Assembly (NCBI RefSeq): GCF_001625215.2
Contig: NC_030381.2
Location: 38,066,689 to 38,130,688, forward strand
Length of the DNA stretch: 64,000 bases
Direction of reading: 5' to 3'
From: Daucus carota subsp. sativus
Lineage: Eukaryota; Streptophyta; Magnoliopsida; Apiales; Apiaceae
The position numbers were made by a program, and so were the translations under genes. The notes beneath the pieces were generated by a model. The model did not search any database. It saw only the letters and a list, made by a program, of their open reading frames with translations, and was not told the origin of the DNA. Every line of letters starts with the position of its first letter. The stretch's first letter is position 1. Below, piece after piece: positions 11,813-21,897 of this stretch.

Positions 11813-12783
11813 TAGAGCATCTATCACGGTTGGCACTAGACCTGACAAACACTGTACTTTCGTGTTTTCGTGTACTTGAACCCAAAGCCGAACCCGAACT
11901 GTTTCGATTTCGTGTACCAGTTCTGGAACACATACACGAACCGAATTATATCGTGTCAACACGAACTGTACACGTAAGTACACGAAAAATTTCGTGTACC
12001 TTCCGTGTACCACGAACAGTCCGGATGAAATGTACACGAAATACACATTTGTACACGAAAGTACACGAATTTCACAATAAATCTATTATTTTTACAATTT
12101 TTCTGTGACAAATAATAGATTAGACATAAAATAAATGCATAAGATAACAGAAATGAAATAACAGAATTGAAATTGATTAAACAATATATATAAATAAGTA
12201 TAATATATTTTTTAATTTATATTTATTTATTTATTTCGTGTACTTTCGTGTCGTTCGTGTACTTATATTAAAAACCGAACCCGACACTAATAGTAACGTG
12301 TATTTTTTGTGTTCGTGTACTTTCGTGTTCGTGTACCGAATATTGAAAACCAAACCCAAACTTTTCGTGTCGTGTTCGTGTCGTGTTTTCGTGTCGTGTA
12401 CCGAATTGCCAGCTCTAGTTGGCACCTTCTAAGGGGTGCTAATTTTGACACATAATCTAAAATATTATTTTTTATATTCACATTTTTTTAAATCATTTTT
12501 AGCACCCTTCTTTCAAAATACATTCTAATGGTTGACATTCCAAAATATCAACTTTATTAATAAAGAAATATTTTATGTATTATTGGGACCACAAATGAAT
12601 ATTTTATATTTTATTGGGACCATAAATAAAGTTGACACCCAACTTTTAGCATCCAATGCCAACTAACTTGGCACTCCAATAGCACCCAACATCTTCAATG
12701 GAGTGCTAACGAAAAAGTTCCGGTCCATGTCATGCCACATGTCATCGACACCCCTCTTGGCGTTTCCCGTTGAAGATGCTATT
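11813..12783. mobile_element. MITE with GAGCATCT termini, interrupted by a nested hAT MITE
   Basis: The left edge is TAGAGCATCTATCACGG; the right edge, in reverse, is AATAGCATCTTCAACGG. This is the widespread plant type beginning GAGCATCTCCAACGG. Without the 589-bp insertion described next, the element is about 380 bp. Words such as TTGGCAC and GGTGCTA recur in both halves. The outer borders are approximate. Confidence 0.55.
11837..12417. mobile_element. hAT MITE rich in TTCGTGTAC words, perfect 8-bp target duplication
   Basis: Begins TAGACCTGACAA and ends TTGCCAGCTCTA, imperfect inverted repeats. Direct repeats GTTGGCAC at 11829-11836 and 12418-12425 are identical, the 8-bp target duplication expected of hAT elements. 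The 581-bp body is dominated by TTCGTGTACTTTCGTG on one strand and CACGAA on the other, with a TA-rich centre. No transposase. The frames opened on both strands come from this repeat and are not genes. Confidence 0.88.
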
Positions 12784-12920
12784 AGCATCACATAATAAAC
12801 ACAAAATTTGATAGTTTGGTGGATTTTTATTGGTTGAATTGGTGTGAATGCAGTGTCATCCAAATTTATGATTAGATAGCAATAAGAATGCACTAAACTC
12901 ATAAAAAACACACTATACAA

Positions 12921-13083
12921 AAGGAAAATGCTTGGTGTATATAATTGTGTACAAAATTTTGTACATAATGACATGTGGTGAGTTTTAATTGGAATGACTT
13001 CTCTGTATATACATCAACAATCCAAATTAAAAGCCACCACATCATCATCATGTACAAATTTTCTGTACAAAATTTGCCCATAG
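12921..13083. mobile_element. Short palindromic MITE
   Basis: The left arm has GTACAAAATTTTGTAC then ATGACATGTGGTG and TTTTAATTGG; the right arm, in reverse, has GTACAGAAAATTTGTAC, ATGATGTGGTGG and TTTTAATTTGG. Together the arms form a hairpin of about 160 bp. Borders are approximate and no target duplication was identified. Confidence 0.65.
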
Positions 13084-13633
13084 CACTACTCCTATACATT
13101 GTTTTATCTTCATTTTGGTCAAAATCTACGTATTAATATTTTAATCTTCTCACTAAATTTATTAATATTTAATTATTTTAATAATAATAAATAAGATCAT
13201 AGATTATAATTCGAATAAAATTTGAATAAAATTTGTTGAGCGTAATCTTCGCTCTATGTGTAGCGTATTGTTAAACAAATTTGAAGGTTTTTAGTATGAT
13301 TCTATTTCACAATTATTTCAATATAATTTTCATTTCATACAAAAAGTTAAGTAACACATATAAAATATATTTTAAACTGATTTAATATTTACATAAAACA
13401 TAAAAGTAATGATTTATTGTCCAAAATGATAAAAATATAAAAAAATTTATTACTGAAAATATGAACACATTAAAAATCAGAACAAATTTAAACTTTTTAG
13501 ATCATTATTCGAGTTGTGCCGTACGAAACCCCATCTTTTCTAAAACTAATAAATCAATCGATCAAGTTTTACTAATTACTAGAAATAGTAATTGTACAGA
13601 AAATACATGTGTTTGAGTGTAAATATATTTATT

Positions 13634-14586
13634 GGGCTTTTTTTGTAACTGCCTAAGTTTTTGAAATTTTTTATAAAGATAGTTTTTCCACCTTTCAATA
13701 TTTTTAGAAATATTTTTTTTATAAATTGTTTACGAAAATATAATTTGCAACTTCTGCAATCTTGTTTGCAATACCATTTTGCAATGGTTGTAAATGATTG
13801 TAAATAAAAAATTTCATTTACAATTTATGCAACAAATACTTGCAACTTATGCAACCTCGTTGCAACACCATTTTACAAACGAAAATTTTCATTTACAACT
13901 TATGCAACCTTCTTTATAATACTGATGTTACAAATGAGGTTACAAAAATTGCAAGTCGTGCAAAAAATCGCATTAAAAAGAAAAATCAACTTAACTGTAT
14001 TTTTGTGAATAATCTGTAAAAAGTTGATATCTTTATAAATATTCCTATATAGTAACTATTAATAAACAATTATTGATAAAAATACATGTTAATGTTGTAA
14101 TAAAATTATAATAGATCATTATGGGTAAAAAAAATTTAAACAAGTAAGTAAATATAAAAAAGGAATATTTATAAATATACCAACTTTTTAGAAATTATTT
14201 ACAAAAATATTGTCAAGTTAAATTTTTTTTTTAAAATACGATTTTTTTTCCAAATTATTTACAAAAATACGACTTGCAACTTCTGCAACCTCAGTTTGCA
14301 ACTGTTACAAATGAAGTTGCTTGAGTTGCAAATGAAATTTCTCATTTGCAACTGTTGCAAGTGGTGTGGCAAACGAAGTTGCATAAGTTGCAAATGAAAT
14401 TTCTCATTTGCGATTGTTGCAAACGAAGTTGCAGAGGTTGCAAGTCGTTGCAACTGTTGTCAAATGTTGTTGTAGAAGTTGCAAATCGTATTTTTGTAAA
14501 TAATTTATAAAAAATGGTATTTTTATAAATATTAAAATTTATTTTTATAAAAAATTTCAAGAGGTTAGGCAGTTATGAAAAAGAAT
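13634..14586. mobile_element. Non-autonomous element with TGCAACTTCTGCAACC repeats
   Basis: Left end GGGCTTTTTTTGTAACTGCC; right end, in reverse, CTTTTTCATAACTGCC. Both continue through a shared TTGAAATTTTTTATAAA, giving inverted repeats of about 40 bp. The interior contains many GCAACTT, GCAACCTC and TTGCAAATG words in both orientations. A shorter relative with the same end and GCAACCTC core lies at 21704-21897. No coding capacity. Confidence 0.7.
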
Positions 14587-16968
14587 TCATATAAAAAATG
14601 ATATATAGATATATAGATGGGGGTGGGGGGGGGTTGTGTGTGTGTGGGTGGGGAGAGCTGAGTATATTTTGAACTATTTAAAAGAATACAAGTTATGGAG
14701 TTATAAAATTCAATTGAATTTATATACGTGGCATAAAATGTGAAACAGAACATTTAAATAGAATGGAGATAATATATTCGACAAAAGAGAAAAAGAAAAC
14801 GAGAGAGTATTATAATTGAAATTCTGGTGCCTTGTAGGATTTAAACTTATGCCTGTCTATTTTATAATTTTATTTAATAATCTAATTATCATAATAATTA
14901 ATATAATATATGTGTAAGATATGATGATTTTTAAATTTTAAATAAATAATAAAGATCTAGATTTTAATGAAATCGGATGGATTCGTGGTTTGAAAATCTT
15001 ATGATATCATTAACAGGTCATATTAACCAGATTACAATCTAAATGCAGGTCAATTTCATATCTATTTTGTTACTATATATAGATAAAAATCTCCTTTTCT
15101 GTAAGTTTTATATCAAAAATTAATCAGGCAGGAAGATCGCAATCATATATGAACGTTTTCATTGTCTCTTTCTAAACCTGGTATTGTGTTGTTGTCTTTT
15201 GTTTTATTATTATAAGATTTTACTAGTCAATTTTAACAACTCAAGACTGCAATTTAATTTTCACAGACAGAAACTAATAATTCAATCTTTGACTTGCGTG
15301 ATCACGCGAAGAAGCTGATACTACTAATTTAATCATGCCTCTATATTTTGTCCTTAGTTGAAAAATCAATTAAATAAATTAAACTATAGTATTAAACATT
15401 TCAAGATGTGCTCTCTCTTTTTTTGGAACAGTAAACGAAACTAACTTTTCGTTAAATTCGTTCGGATGTTTGTGTTTGATAAATTCAGTTTAATATTTCA
15501 TCGAACTCAAATGCGAACAACACTTTTTGATTGACGAACTGAATCGAACTCTTGAGATATTCGAGTCAATTTTGTTCATTAAACTCAAACTTGTTCGATA
15601 ATAAACAAGTGTATTTATAATATTACATGTGTATTATTATGACTAATTTTTTCACTAAATAAAATTAAAAACTATCTTAAAATCTATAAAAATAATATTG
15701 TTAACATCTTTTTATGTTCGATATGTTAATGAATATTTTATGTTCAGTTCGATTGTTAGCGAACTTCAACTTGAACAAGAAATTTGTCTCATAAGATATT
15801 GAATATTATGTATTTCGTCGATTCATTAAAATTTTGCTCGAATATGAATTTTCCAAGTTCTGTTCGTTTACACGGCTCTGCTCCTTTTGCACTCGGCACC
15901 TAAATTTTCTCAGAGGTCTGCGCAAACTTTCGGAATAATTTGTAACCTTTTGTTTTTGTCATTATAAAAAAGTTAGCAAATAGATCTTATCACTTGAGAA
16001 AATACATATAAACATATATCTTAAGAGAAAAATTATAATAAATTGGTTTTAAATCATAATTTCACCCATTTCTTATTCCTTGATATCGGTCAATTTCAAA
16101 AAAAAAAAAAAAGAATTATAAAAAAATTATGATTAATTCATTTTAATTTGTAATCTTACTCATTCCTAGTTCCTTGAAAGCTATGGTCAACAGTCAACAC
16201 AAATAAAGAAGACATATATTCTGGACAGTTCCTTTAATGTACGATATGAAGCAAAAAACATCCTAATTAATATTTAGAAATAGGTTCATATTCTTCAGAA
16301 TTGTAATTATCATATGGCTGTAGAGCAACACTACAAAGTGGAAGAAACCACTTGGACATGGACTATGAGAATCAGATGTTTAAAATATTAAAGCACGCTC
16401 GAATGATCAAATCTCTCTAATATGTACCTAGTGTTTATAACAATATCTGTATGTGTCAATTTCAGAATCTCTCTCTCTTCCTAATAATTTTCATAATACT
16501 ATTAGTACGTAATAAGGTCAACTTCAAGCAACTTCGAGTGGTATAGAGACTTGAAATTAAGGCTTCGATTATTCTCTTCCACTTCCGCAATTAATCACTA
16601 TATATCAACTGTTCTGTTTATTGATTGATTAGCAAATAGTTATCAAGAATCAGCAATAAGAAATTGTTTAACATAAAATTTATTTATTTGCACAACTAAT
16701 GATCCCTTATCGAATACATGATCTACCTCTGATTCGGATAGGGGCAGAAATGTAAAAATATGATCATCTTTCATATTGCTCTATTATGCTCTGATAAGTA
16801 TTGATGCGTTCCCAAACTCTGATCTCAAATTTCCTTCTCGAATAATATATAACTAATTTTAATTGGATGACTCATATGTATATAGATATTTCATTGTTAT
16901 TAGTGTGAACTGAACTAATTATATATTATCAATTAATTTGAGAAAAAAAATATAAACATTTTTTAAAA
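14587..16968. other. AT-rich intergenic DNA between the IPT genes
   Basis: Apart from the possible element at 15425-15893, nothing is supported. A G-rich run lies at 14617-14633 and a run of about 15 A near 16098. No coding frame or RNA gene recognised. Confidence 0.5.
15425..15893. mobile_element. Possible hAT-like MITE with GTAAACGAA termini
   Basis: GGAACAGTAAACGAAAC on the left and, in reverse on the right, GTGTAAACGAACAG. The interior repeats TTCG-containing words (GTTCGAT, CGAACT) in both directions. Ends are weakly defined and no target duplication was found. Confidence 0.38.
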
Positions 16969-17908
16969 GGGTTAATTATCAACTAGATCACTTATTACGT
17001 TAAAAAATATCAAGTGAGTCACTAAGAAATTTTTGGTCTCATTCGAATCACTAAAGTCATAAAAAATATCAAATTGATACCTCTAATATCTTTTCGAGTA
17101 GTAAACTTTGGGGCCGTTTGGCTGGGCTTAAAAGAAGCGACTTATTGCTTAAAGTAAAGAAGTGCATTATAAGTGATAAGTTGGTTTGGACTTATAAGCT
17201 ATTTAAGTGTTTGGATAAATTCATTAAAATTCACGACTTATTAGGTATAAAAATTGCTAAAATAATAATAAAATATCATAAACTATCTTTTAGAATGATC
17301 CTACACATTGTTGTGAAATTAAATTTCGAAAAAAAAAATAAGTCAAGAAAAAAAGCTAGCAATTCTAACTTCCAAAATTTCAGCTTATAAGTCGCCAGAA
17401 GTGCTTCTAACTTCTTTACACAAACACTCCGCAAGAAGTAGAAGTTGGCTTATAAGCTAGAAGTCGGCTTAAAAGCCGTAGCCAAACACCACCTTTATAT
17501 TTCATTGAGTTTCACACATTTTTCTTAGCTGTTAGTATAATCAAATGAAAGGTTATGAATTCTAGCATTTACGATAATATATTTAGATTTTAAAAAATTC
17601 ATTTAGTATTTATTTGATATAAATTAAACAAAATAATTGTAAAATTAAAAATAAATAGTAAATAAATTTCTTAAAATATGAATATATTATCATAAATAAT
17701 AGAATTCATAACCTTTCATTTGATTATACTAACAGCTAAGAAAAATGTGTGAAACTCAATGAAAAATAAATGTTACTCCTTGAAAAGATATTAGAGGTAT
17801 TTATTTGATATTTTTGATGACTTTAGTGATTCAAATGAGACCAAAAATTTCCCAGTGACCCACTTGATATTTTCTAGCGTAATAAGTGATCTAATTGATA
17901 ATTAACCC
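16969..17908. mobile_element. Long palindromic (foldback) element split by a hAT MITE
   Basis: The left arm begins GGGTTAATTATCAACTAGATC, and the right arm in reverse begins GGGTTAATTATCAATTAGATC. The arms stay alignable over most of the element, through ACCTCTAATATCTTTTC and CATTGAGTTTCACACA to a central turn near 17620. Removing the insertion at 17110-17492 leaves about 555 bp that is almost entirely snap-back. No coding capacity. Confidence 0.8.
17110..17492. mobile_element. hAT MITE with GGCCGTTTGGCT termini, inserted in the foldback element
   Basis: Left end GGGGCCGTTTGGCTGGGC; right end, in reverse, GGTGGTGTTTGGCTACGGC. Next to both lie CTTATAAGC and AAGAAGC words, as in the common plant hAT MITEs. 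It interrupts the left arm of the palindrome at a point the right arm shows uninterrupted. Flanks AAACTTT and CCTTTAT give only a partial target duplication. Confidence 0.75.
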
Positions 17909-18705
17909 CATTTTCAAATATCTAATATTTTCTGTTATAATATATGAAACGCGTTCAAAAGAGAACCAAACAATTATAAACTAATCATATTCTTCTGTGA
18001 TCTATATACGTATACACGCGCCAGTTGAGGCCATAACAAGCGCATGTACAAATTCTTCGTGCATTATGATTACTGGTAAGTGGTAATCCTATCCACTAAT
18101 AATTTGTTCCTTTCAGATATGTACTTAGCCGTGCTCTCTCTCACTCTGTATTAGTGCCTATATTTATAAACGTCAAGCGAGGTCCATAAATATTACAGGA
18201 ATCGTATGTCTCATCAGATGACTAATAGCAAATGAAACTACTTTACGACTGTTACAATTAAAAAGGAAAAAGAAAGCTTGTTTAGCTTATCCGGACCAAT
18301 AAATTATTGCATGAGCCAATGATTAGTGATATCATCCTAGTTAAATAAAGTGATTAAGACTACTTAATCCCAATTATCATCCCTCTTGCATCTGTCTACA
18401 CGTACTCCTGAATTGGACAAAATCTCCAACAACGAGCATCTAAGCAACTTGTTTCTATTTTAACTCACCAATAAGCTAAACCAACTCAGTTCTACACAGT
18501 TTAAACTTTAAAAAGCTATTAGAGACTTAACTAAGCTAGGATTTAGAAAGAAACCATTAGTTAAAGTGCAGAAAAATATAGACACATATGTTCAAATATA
18601 GTAATCCTATAAGATCCATTTAGATCTTCCTAACACCTTAATATTTTAGATTAATTGATTTTCAACATAATTCTCAACATAATATCATAGCTCAAGCTTC
18701 ACGGA
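17909..18705. other. Upstream region of the second IPT gene, nothing identified
   Basis: AT-rich non-coding DNA. No gene, transposon border or regulatory site I can support. Confidence 0.5.
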
Positions 18706-18725
18706 GGTTTCAAGTTCGACTCTCC
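18706..18725 (+). other. tRNA-like B-box (possible SINE remnant)
   Basis: GGTTTCAAGTTCGACTCTCC resembles the B box of a polymerase III promoter. An A-box-like TAGCTCAAGC lies 17 bases upstream at 18689. No cloverleaf can be drawn, so this is not a tRNA gene. It could be a SINE fragment about 200 bp upstream of the IPT TATA box. Confidence 0.3.
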
Positions 18726-18900
18726 ATCACTTGTCCCAAAGATGGGCGCCTCGGGTTCTCAACATTATAACAAGATAATCTGTCAATCAGAGAGTATAAA
18801 GTGTAGAGAGGTCACTACGAGAGTACAAGTCCACAACAATGACATGTGGCGTATACAGATACTTTGCTTTTCCTCGCAACTCGTACGAGTTGGGAGTTGC

Positions 18901-18908
18901 TATATAAA
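18901..18908 (+). promoter_or_regulatory. TATA box of IPT copy 2
   Basis: TATATAAA lies 242-249 bases upstream of the ATG at 19150. Transcription would start near 18930-18940, giving an unspliced leader of about 210 bases. The open frame spanning 18742-19128 contains this site and is therefore unlikely to be coding. Confidence 0.6.
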
Positions 18909-19149
18909 GCCTCTAAAGCCAGTTAGTTTTGCTAAAATATCAGAGTTCTCAGTAGCACAAAGGGAACACCCAGTACGTGTTGTACTTTTGTGTTCTGCGT
19001 TCCACATATTCTCTGCGATCAGTTTCAAGAAGAAGAATATTTATATGCAAGTATTAGACTTATTTGTTAAGTTTGTTTATTATTTAATACGATATTTATT
19101 CTTTCTTTCACTTGTTGACTGGTATTGATTAGTTAAGTATTTACAGAAA

Positions 19150-20103
19150 ATGACAATGTCCATGTTTACCTGCAAACCAACTCACCCTTTTCTCCAAATT
19201 CAAGCCGGCAACTCTCGACTCAGTTCTAGGCTACGGCCATCTAAAGACAAGGTGGTGGTGGTTATGGGAGCAACGGGTACTGGCAAGTCGAAACTCTCAG
19301 TCGATCTCGCTACTCAGTTTAATGGGGAGGTGGTTAATGCGGATAAAATGCAAGTTTATGAAGGTCTGGACGTGATTACAAACAAAATTACGGCTGAAGA
19401 GAGTTGTGGTGTGCCACACCACCTCTTGGGGATAAAGCATCCTTCTGCAGACTTTACATGCACAGATTTTTCTAACATGGCCTCCTCCACGGTGGCTTCT
19501 ATTATAGATCAAAAGAAACTTCCTATCATTGCTGGAGGCTCAAATTCTTACATTGAATTTCTCATTGACAATGAAGCAGCAGGATTCCGATCAAAGTATG
19601 ATTGTTGTTACCTTTGGGTGGATGTTTCGATGACAGTGCTCCATCAAATTATATCAGACCGTGCTGATCGGATGGTTGAGAAGGGGATGGTGGATGAGGC
19701 AAGGCAAATGTTCAGCCCGAATGCTGATTATTCAACTGGCATAAGGAGGGCCATTGGTGTGCCCGAGTTTGATTACTACTTCAGACTCGAGCCACATGTG
19801 AATGAAGAAACTCGAGCAAAGCTGCTGCAAGAAGCTATATATGAAGTGAAGATCAACAGTTGCAAATTGGCTTGTCGCCAGCAAGATAAAATTTTACGGC
19901 TGATGCATGACAAGGGATGGGATATTCAAAGGCTAGATGCAACTGATGCTTTCTTAAAGTATGGCAAGGAGTCCAATAAGGCATGGAAGGAGCTGGTGCT
20001 AAAACCTAGCAAGGCAATCGTTAGTCAATTTCTTAAGAGTTCTGACCCTAAGTTGCATAATAATGGAACAACATTGAAAGCCATGGTCACTTCAACTCGA
20101 TAA
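19150..20103 (+). CDS. IPT: Adenylate isopentenyltransferase (cytokinin synthase), copy 2
   Basis: Same enzyme and same length (317 residues, intronless) as the gene at 10037. P-loop GATGTGKS at 40-47, NADKMQVYEGLDVITNK at 63-79, GVPHHLLG at 87-94, LPIIAGGSNSYIE at 124-136, CCYLWVDVS at 152-160, and GIRRAIGVPEF at 197-207. The conserved motifs are closer to the family consensus than in copy 1, which makes this the more conservative paralogue. The two copies match over most of the catalytic core but differ in N-terminus, C-terminal tail (KAMVTSTR here) and codon choice, so the duplication is not recent. A TATA box stands at 18901. IPT3/IPT5 group; subclass not settled. Confidence 0.95.
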   Translation: MTMSMFTCKPTHPFLQIQAGNSRLSSRLRPSKDKVVVVMGATGTGKSKLSVDLATQFNGEVVNADKMQVYEGLDVITNKITAEESCGVPHHLLGIKHPSADFTCTDFSNMASSTVASIIDQKKLPIIAGGSNSYIEFLIDNEAAGFRSKYDCCYLWVDVSMTVLHQIISDRADRMVEKGMVDEARQMFSPNADYSTGIRRAIGVPEFDYYFRLEPHVNEETRAKLLQEAIYEVKINSCKLACRQQDKILRLMHDKGWDIQRLDATDAFLKYGKESNKAWKELVLKPSKAIVSQFLKSSDPKLHNNGTTLKAMVTSTR

Positions 20104-20832
20104 TAGAAGCGCTGTGTGTTCAAAATGCAGCAATGGCAGAATTTTGGCTCTCTGGACAACTTACTCTGCAGTTATCATGCTATAATGTTTATTTATAGTC
20201 TAATACATTTCTGAGGAACTCATGGGTATGTGAACCTCTTGAGGATTCCTCAAAGATACCTGTCCTACTACATGCATATATAGAAGAGTCATGCACAAGC
20301 TAAACCCTAGTATGTTAGCTTGCTGTCACTTCAGTATGGCTGGACAATGAATTTCATAGATGGTACAGCTATGGAACACTCTCGAGGGAAATAATGTACT
20401 AAGACAGTGACCACTGTTCAGAAAGTCGGAGATGAGCATAGAATAAAACTTCTTCTTGAGTCACTATCTTGTCTCTTCCTAGACTAGTTATGGTCTTTGT
20501 CCACGTATAATACTATTCATAGCATGTTTGTCGTATATAACTACAATTTTAATGCCTAAAAATAAGTAACAAAAAGAGTAAAAGAGTTGCAACACACAAG
20601 AAGTCATCTCTTCTGTTCAGAGGAAAAAGGACAAAAGGTCATGACCAATGATAGTTCATCATTACTAGTATCAAGAAAAATGTGATGTTTAAATCTGCAT
20701 AAAACCAAACATTTGAAGAGAGTTGAATCTGAACTTCCATACAGAGAATCAGCGATACAGAAATGGACTTACAGATCCTAGACATAATCAGACGTTAAGT
20801 AAAACTATTAATCCCTCCATGAAAGATACTTC
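20104..20832. other. Convergent 3' flanks of IPT copy 2 and the minus-strand gene
   Basis: Non-coding. Presumed 3' UTRs of the two converging genes; no further element recognised. Confidence 0.5.
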
Positions 20833-21303
20833 TTACCCTATCAGCCGGCCTGGGCATGTATAAGCGACGTTGCAAGAAGGATCGGTTATAACAGTGTACC
20901 TGTGGGCAGGTTTGGAAAGGAAGACGGGCAAGTAAACCAGCAAGTTGCAGACACATACACTGTCTATTGCTCGTACCCAGTGGCAACATTCATGTTCGAC
21001 AGGCGTTTGACGGTGCCCCGGGTGCCTGTGTCTGTGTCGATGTCTGTGCGATGGTGGAGGAGATTCGGGTGAAGGGGACGGACTATCTAGTGACAGCGGG
21101 GTTGGAGGAGGGATTGTAGAAAATGGCATCATTGAACACGCACTAGATGCCACTGCAATCTGAGCATCACACAAGGGAGTAGGTCGTATAGGAGCTAAAG
21201 GTGGCCCAGGTGTTTGCCTTCTAGGAAGGCACTCAATCTTGGGGTTCATAACCAGGAATAATGAAAATATTGCTAACTTAAATTTACAAACTCTGTAGTC
21301 CAT
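20833..21303 (-). CDS. Small secreted protein, eight-cysteine motif with Pro/His-rich loop (nsLTP-like)
   Basis: 156 residues. Residues 8-19 are hydrophobic after a basic start, a plausible signal peptide ending near 25. The mature part has eight cysteines: 45, 56, 106-107, 117, 119, 144, 150. The order C..C..CC..CxC..C..C, with CC-x9-CxC-x24-C-x5-C, is close to type 2 lipid transfer proteins. Between the second and third cysteines lie 49 residues rich in Pro, Ser and an HRHRHRHRH run, where lipid transfer proteins have about 13. The block EHECCHWVRAIDSVCVC and the following LPVFLSKPAHRYTV look like a conserved plant family I remember without a name. The stop codon overlaps GGTAAGAAG, a good splice donor, so a short further exon is possible. 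Function unknown; likely apoplastic. Confidence 0.7.
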   Translation of the reverse strand: MDYRVCKFKLAIFSLFLVMNPKIECLPRRQTPGPPLAPIRPTPLCDAQIAVASSACSMMPFSTIPPPTPLSLDSPSPSPESPPPSHRHRHRHRHPGHRQTPVEHECCHWVRAIDSVCVCNLLVYLPVFLSKPAHRYTVITDPSCNVAYTCPGRLIG

Positions 21304-21703
21304 GCTTACTACTATTCTCAGCAGTTTCGAAGGTTATCCTTCTAATTATATACTAATGTTATATTACAGGCTAGACCACAAGACATGTGTGGTTGTATCT
21401 AATTAGGTATTCTAGCAGGTTGATAAAATAGTAAAAAAGAACCAACAGAGTAGGGAAAGTGTGATAGCTAATTGTTTACAGAGAGAATTAGGTATGAATT
21501 GGTTTAGAAATTTCATTTAAATTGTGTGAGGGAATATCTGCTGTTTGATGCGCAGGTGGTTGAAGTGCAACCTTTTTCCAGCCTCAGCTTAATTGAAAAG
21601 ATTTAACCTTTTTATTAGGCTTAAAACAACCCAAAAGTGAAATTCAAATTCGCAAGACTGGCAACAGATTTTAAGTTTATGTAAACTGAAAAAAAAAAAA
21701 GTT

Positions 21704-21897
21704 AGGGCTTTTTTCAGAAATACCCAAGTTGCAAATTTTATTTTCAAATATACGCTGCAACCTCATTTGCAACGTTGTTTGCAACGCCAGTAAACTGAAA
21801 ATCAACTCTAAATCAACTGTGTTGCAACCTCAGTTGCAACTTCGACCGTATTTTTGAAAATAAGTTTGAAAACACGGGTATTTTTGCAAATTTCCCT
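21704..21897. mobile_element. Short MITE with GCAACCTC core
   Basis: Left end AGGGCTTTTTTCAGAAATACCC; right end, in reverse, AGGGAAATTTGCAAAAATACCC. The core repeats GCAACCTCA and TTGCAAC in both orientations, as in the larger element at 13634-14586, so the two probably belong to one family. No target duplication was resolved. Confidence 0.7.

Noticed and set aside
11765-12481. Several 60-90 codon frames on both strands
   Set aside because: They lie inside the TTCGTGTAC-rich hAT MITE and reflect its short repeat.
18689-18725. tRNA gene
   Set aside because: A and B boxes are present in rough form but no acceptor stem or anticodon arm can be folded.
18742-19128. 128-codon frame just before IPT copy 2
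   Set aside because: It spans the TATA box at 18901 and the presumed leader, and shows no similarity to anything.
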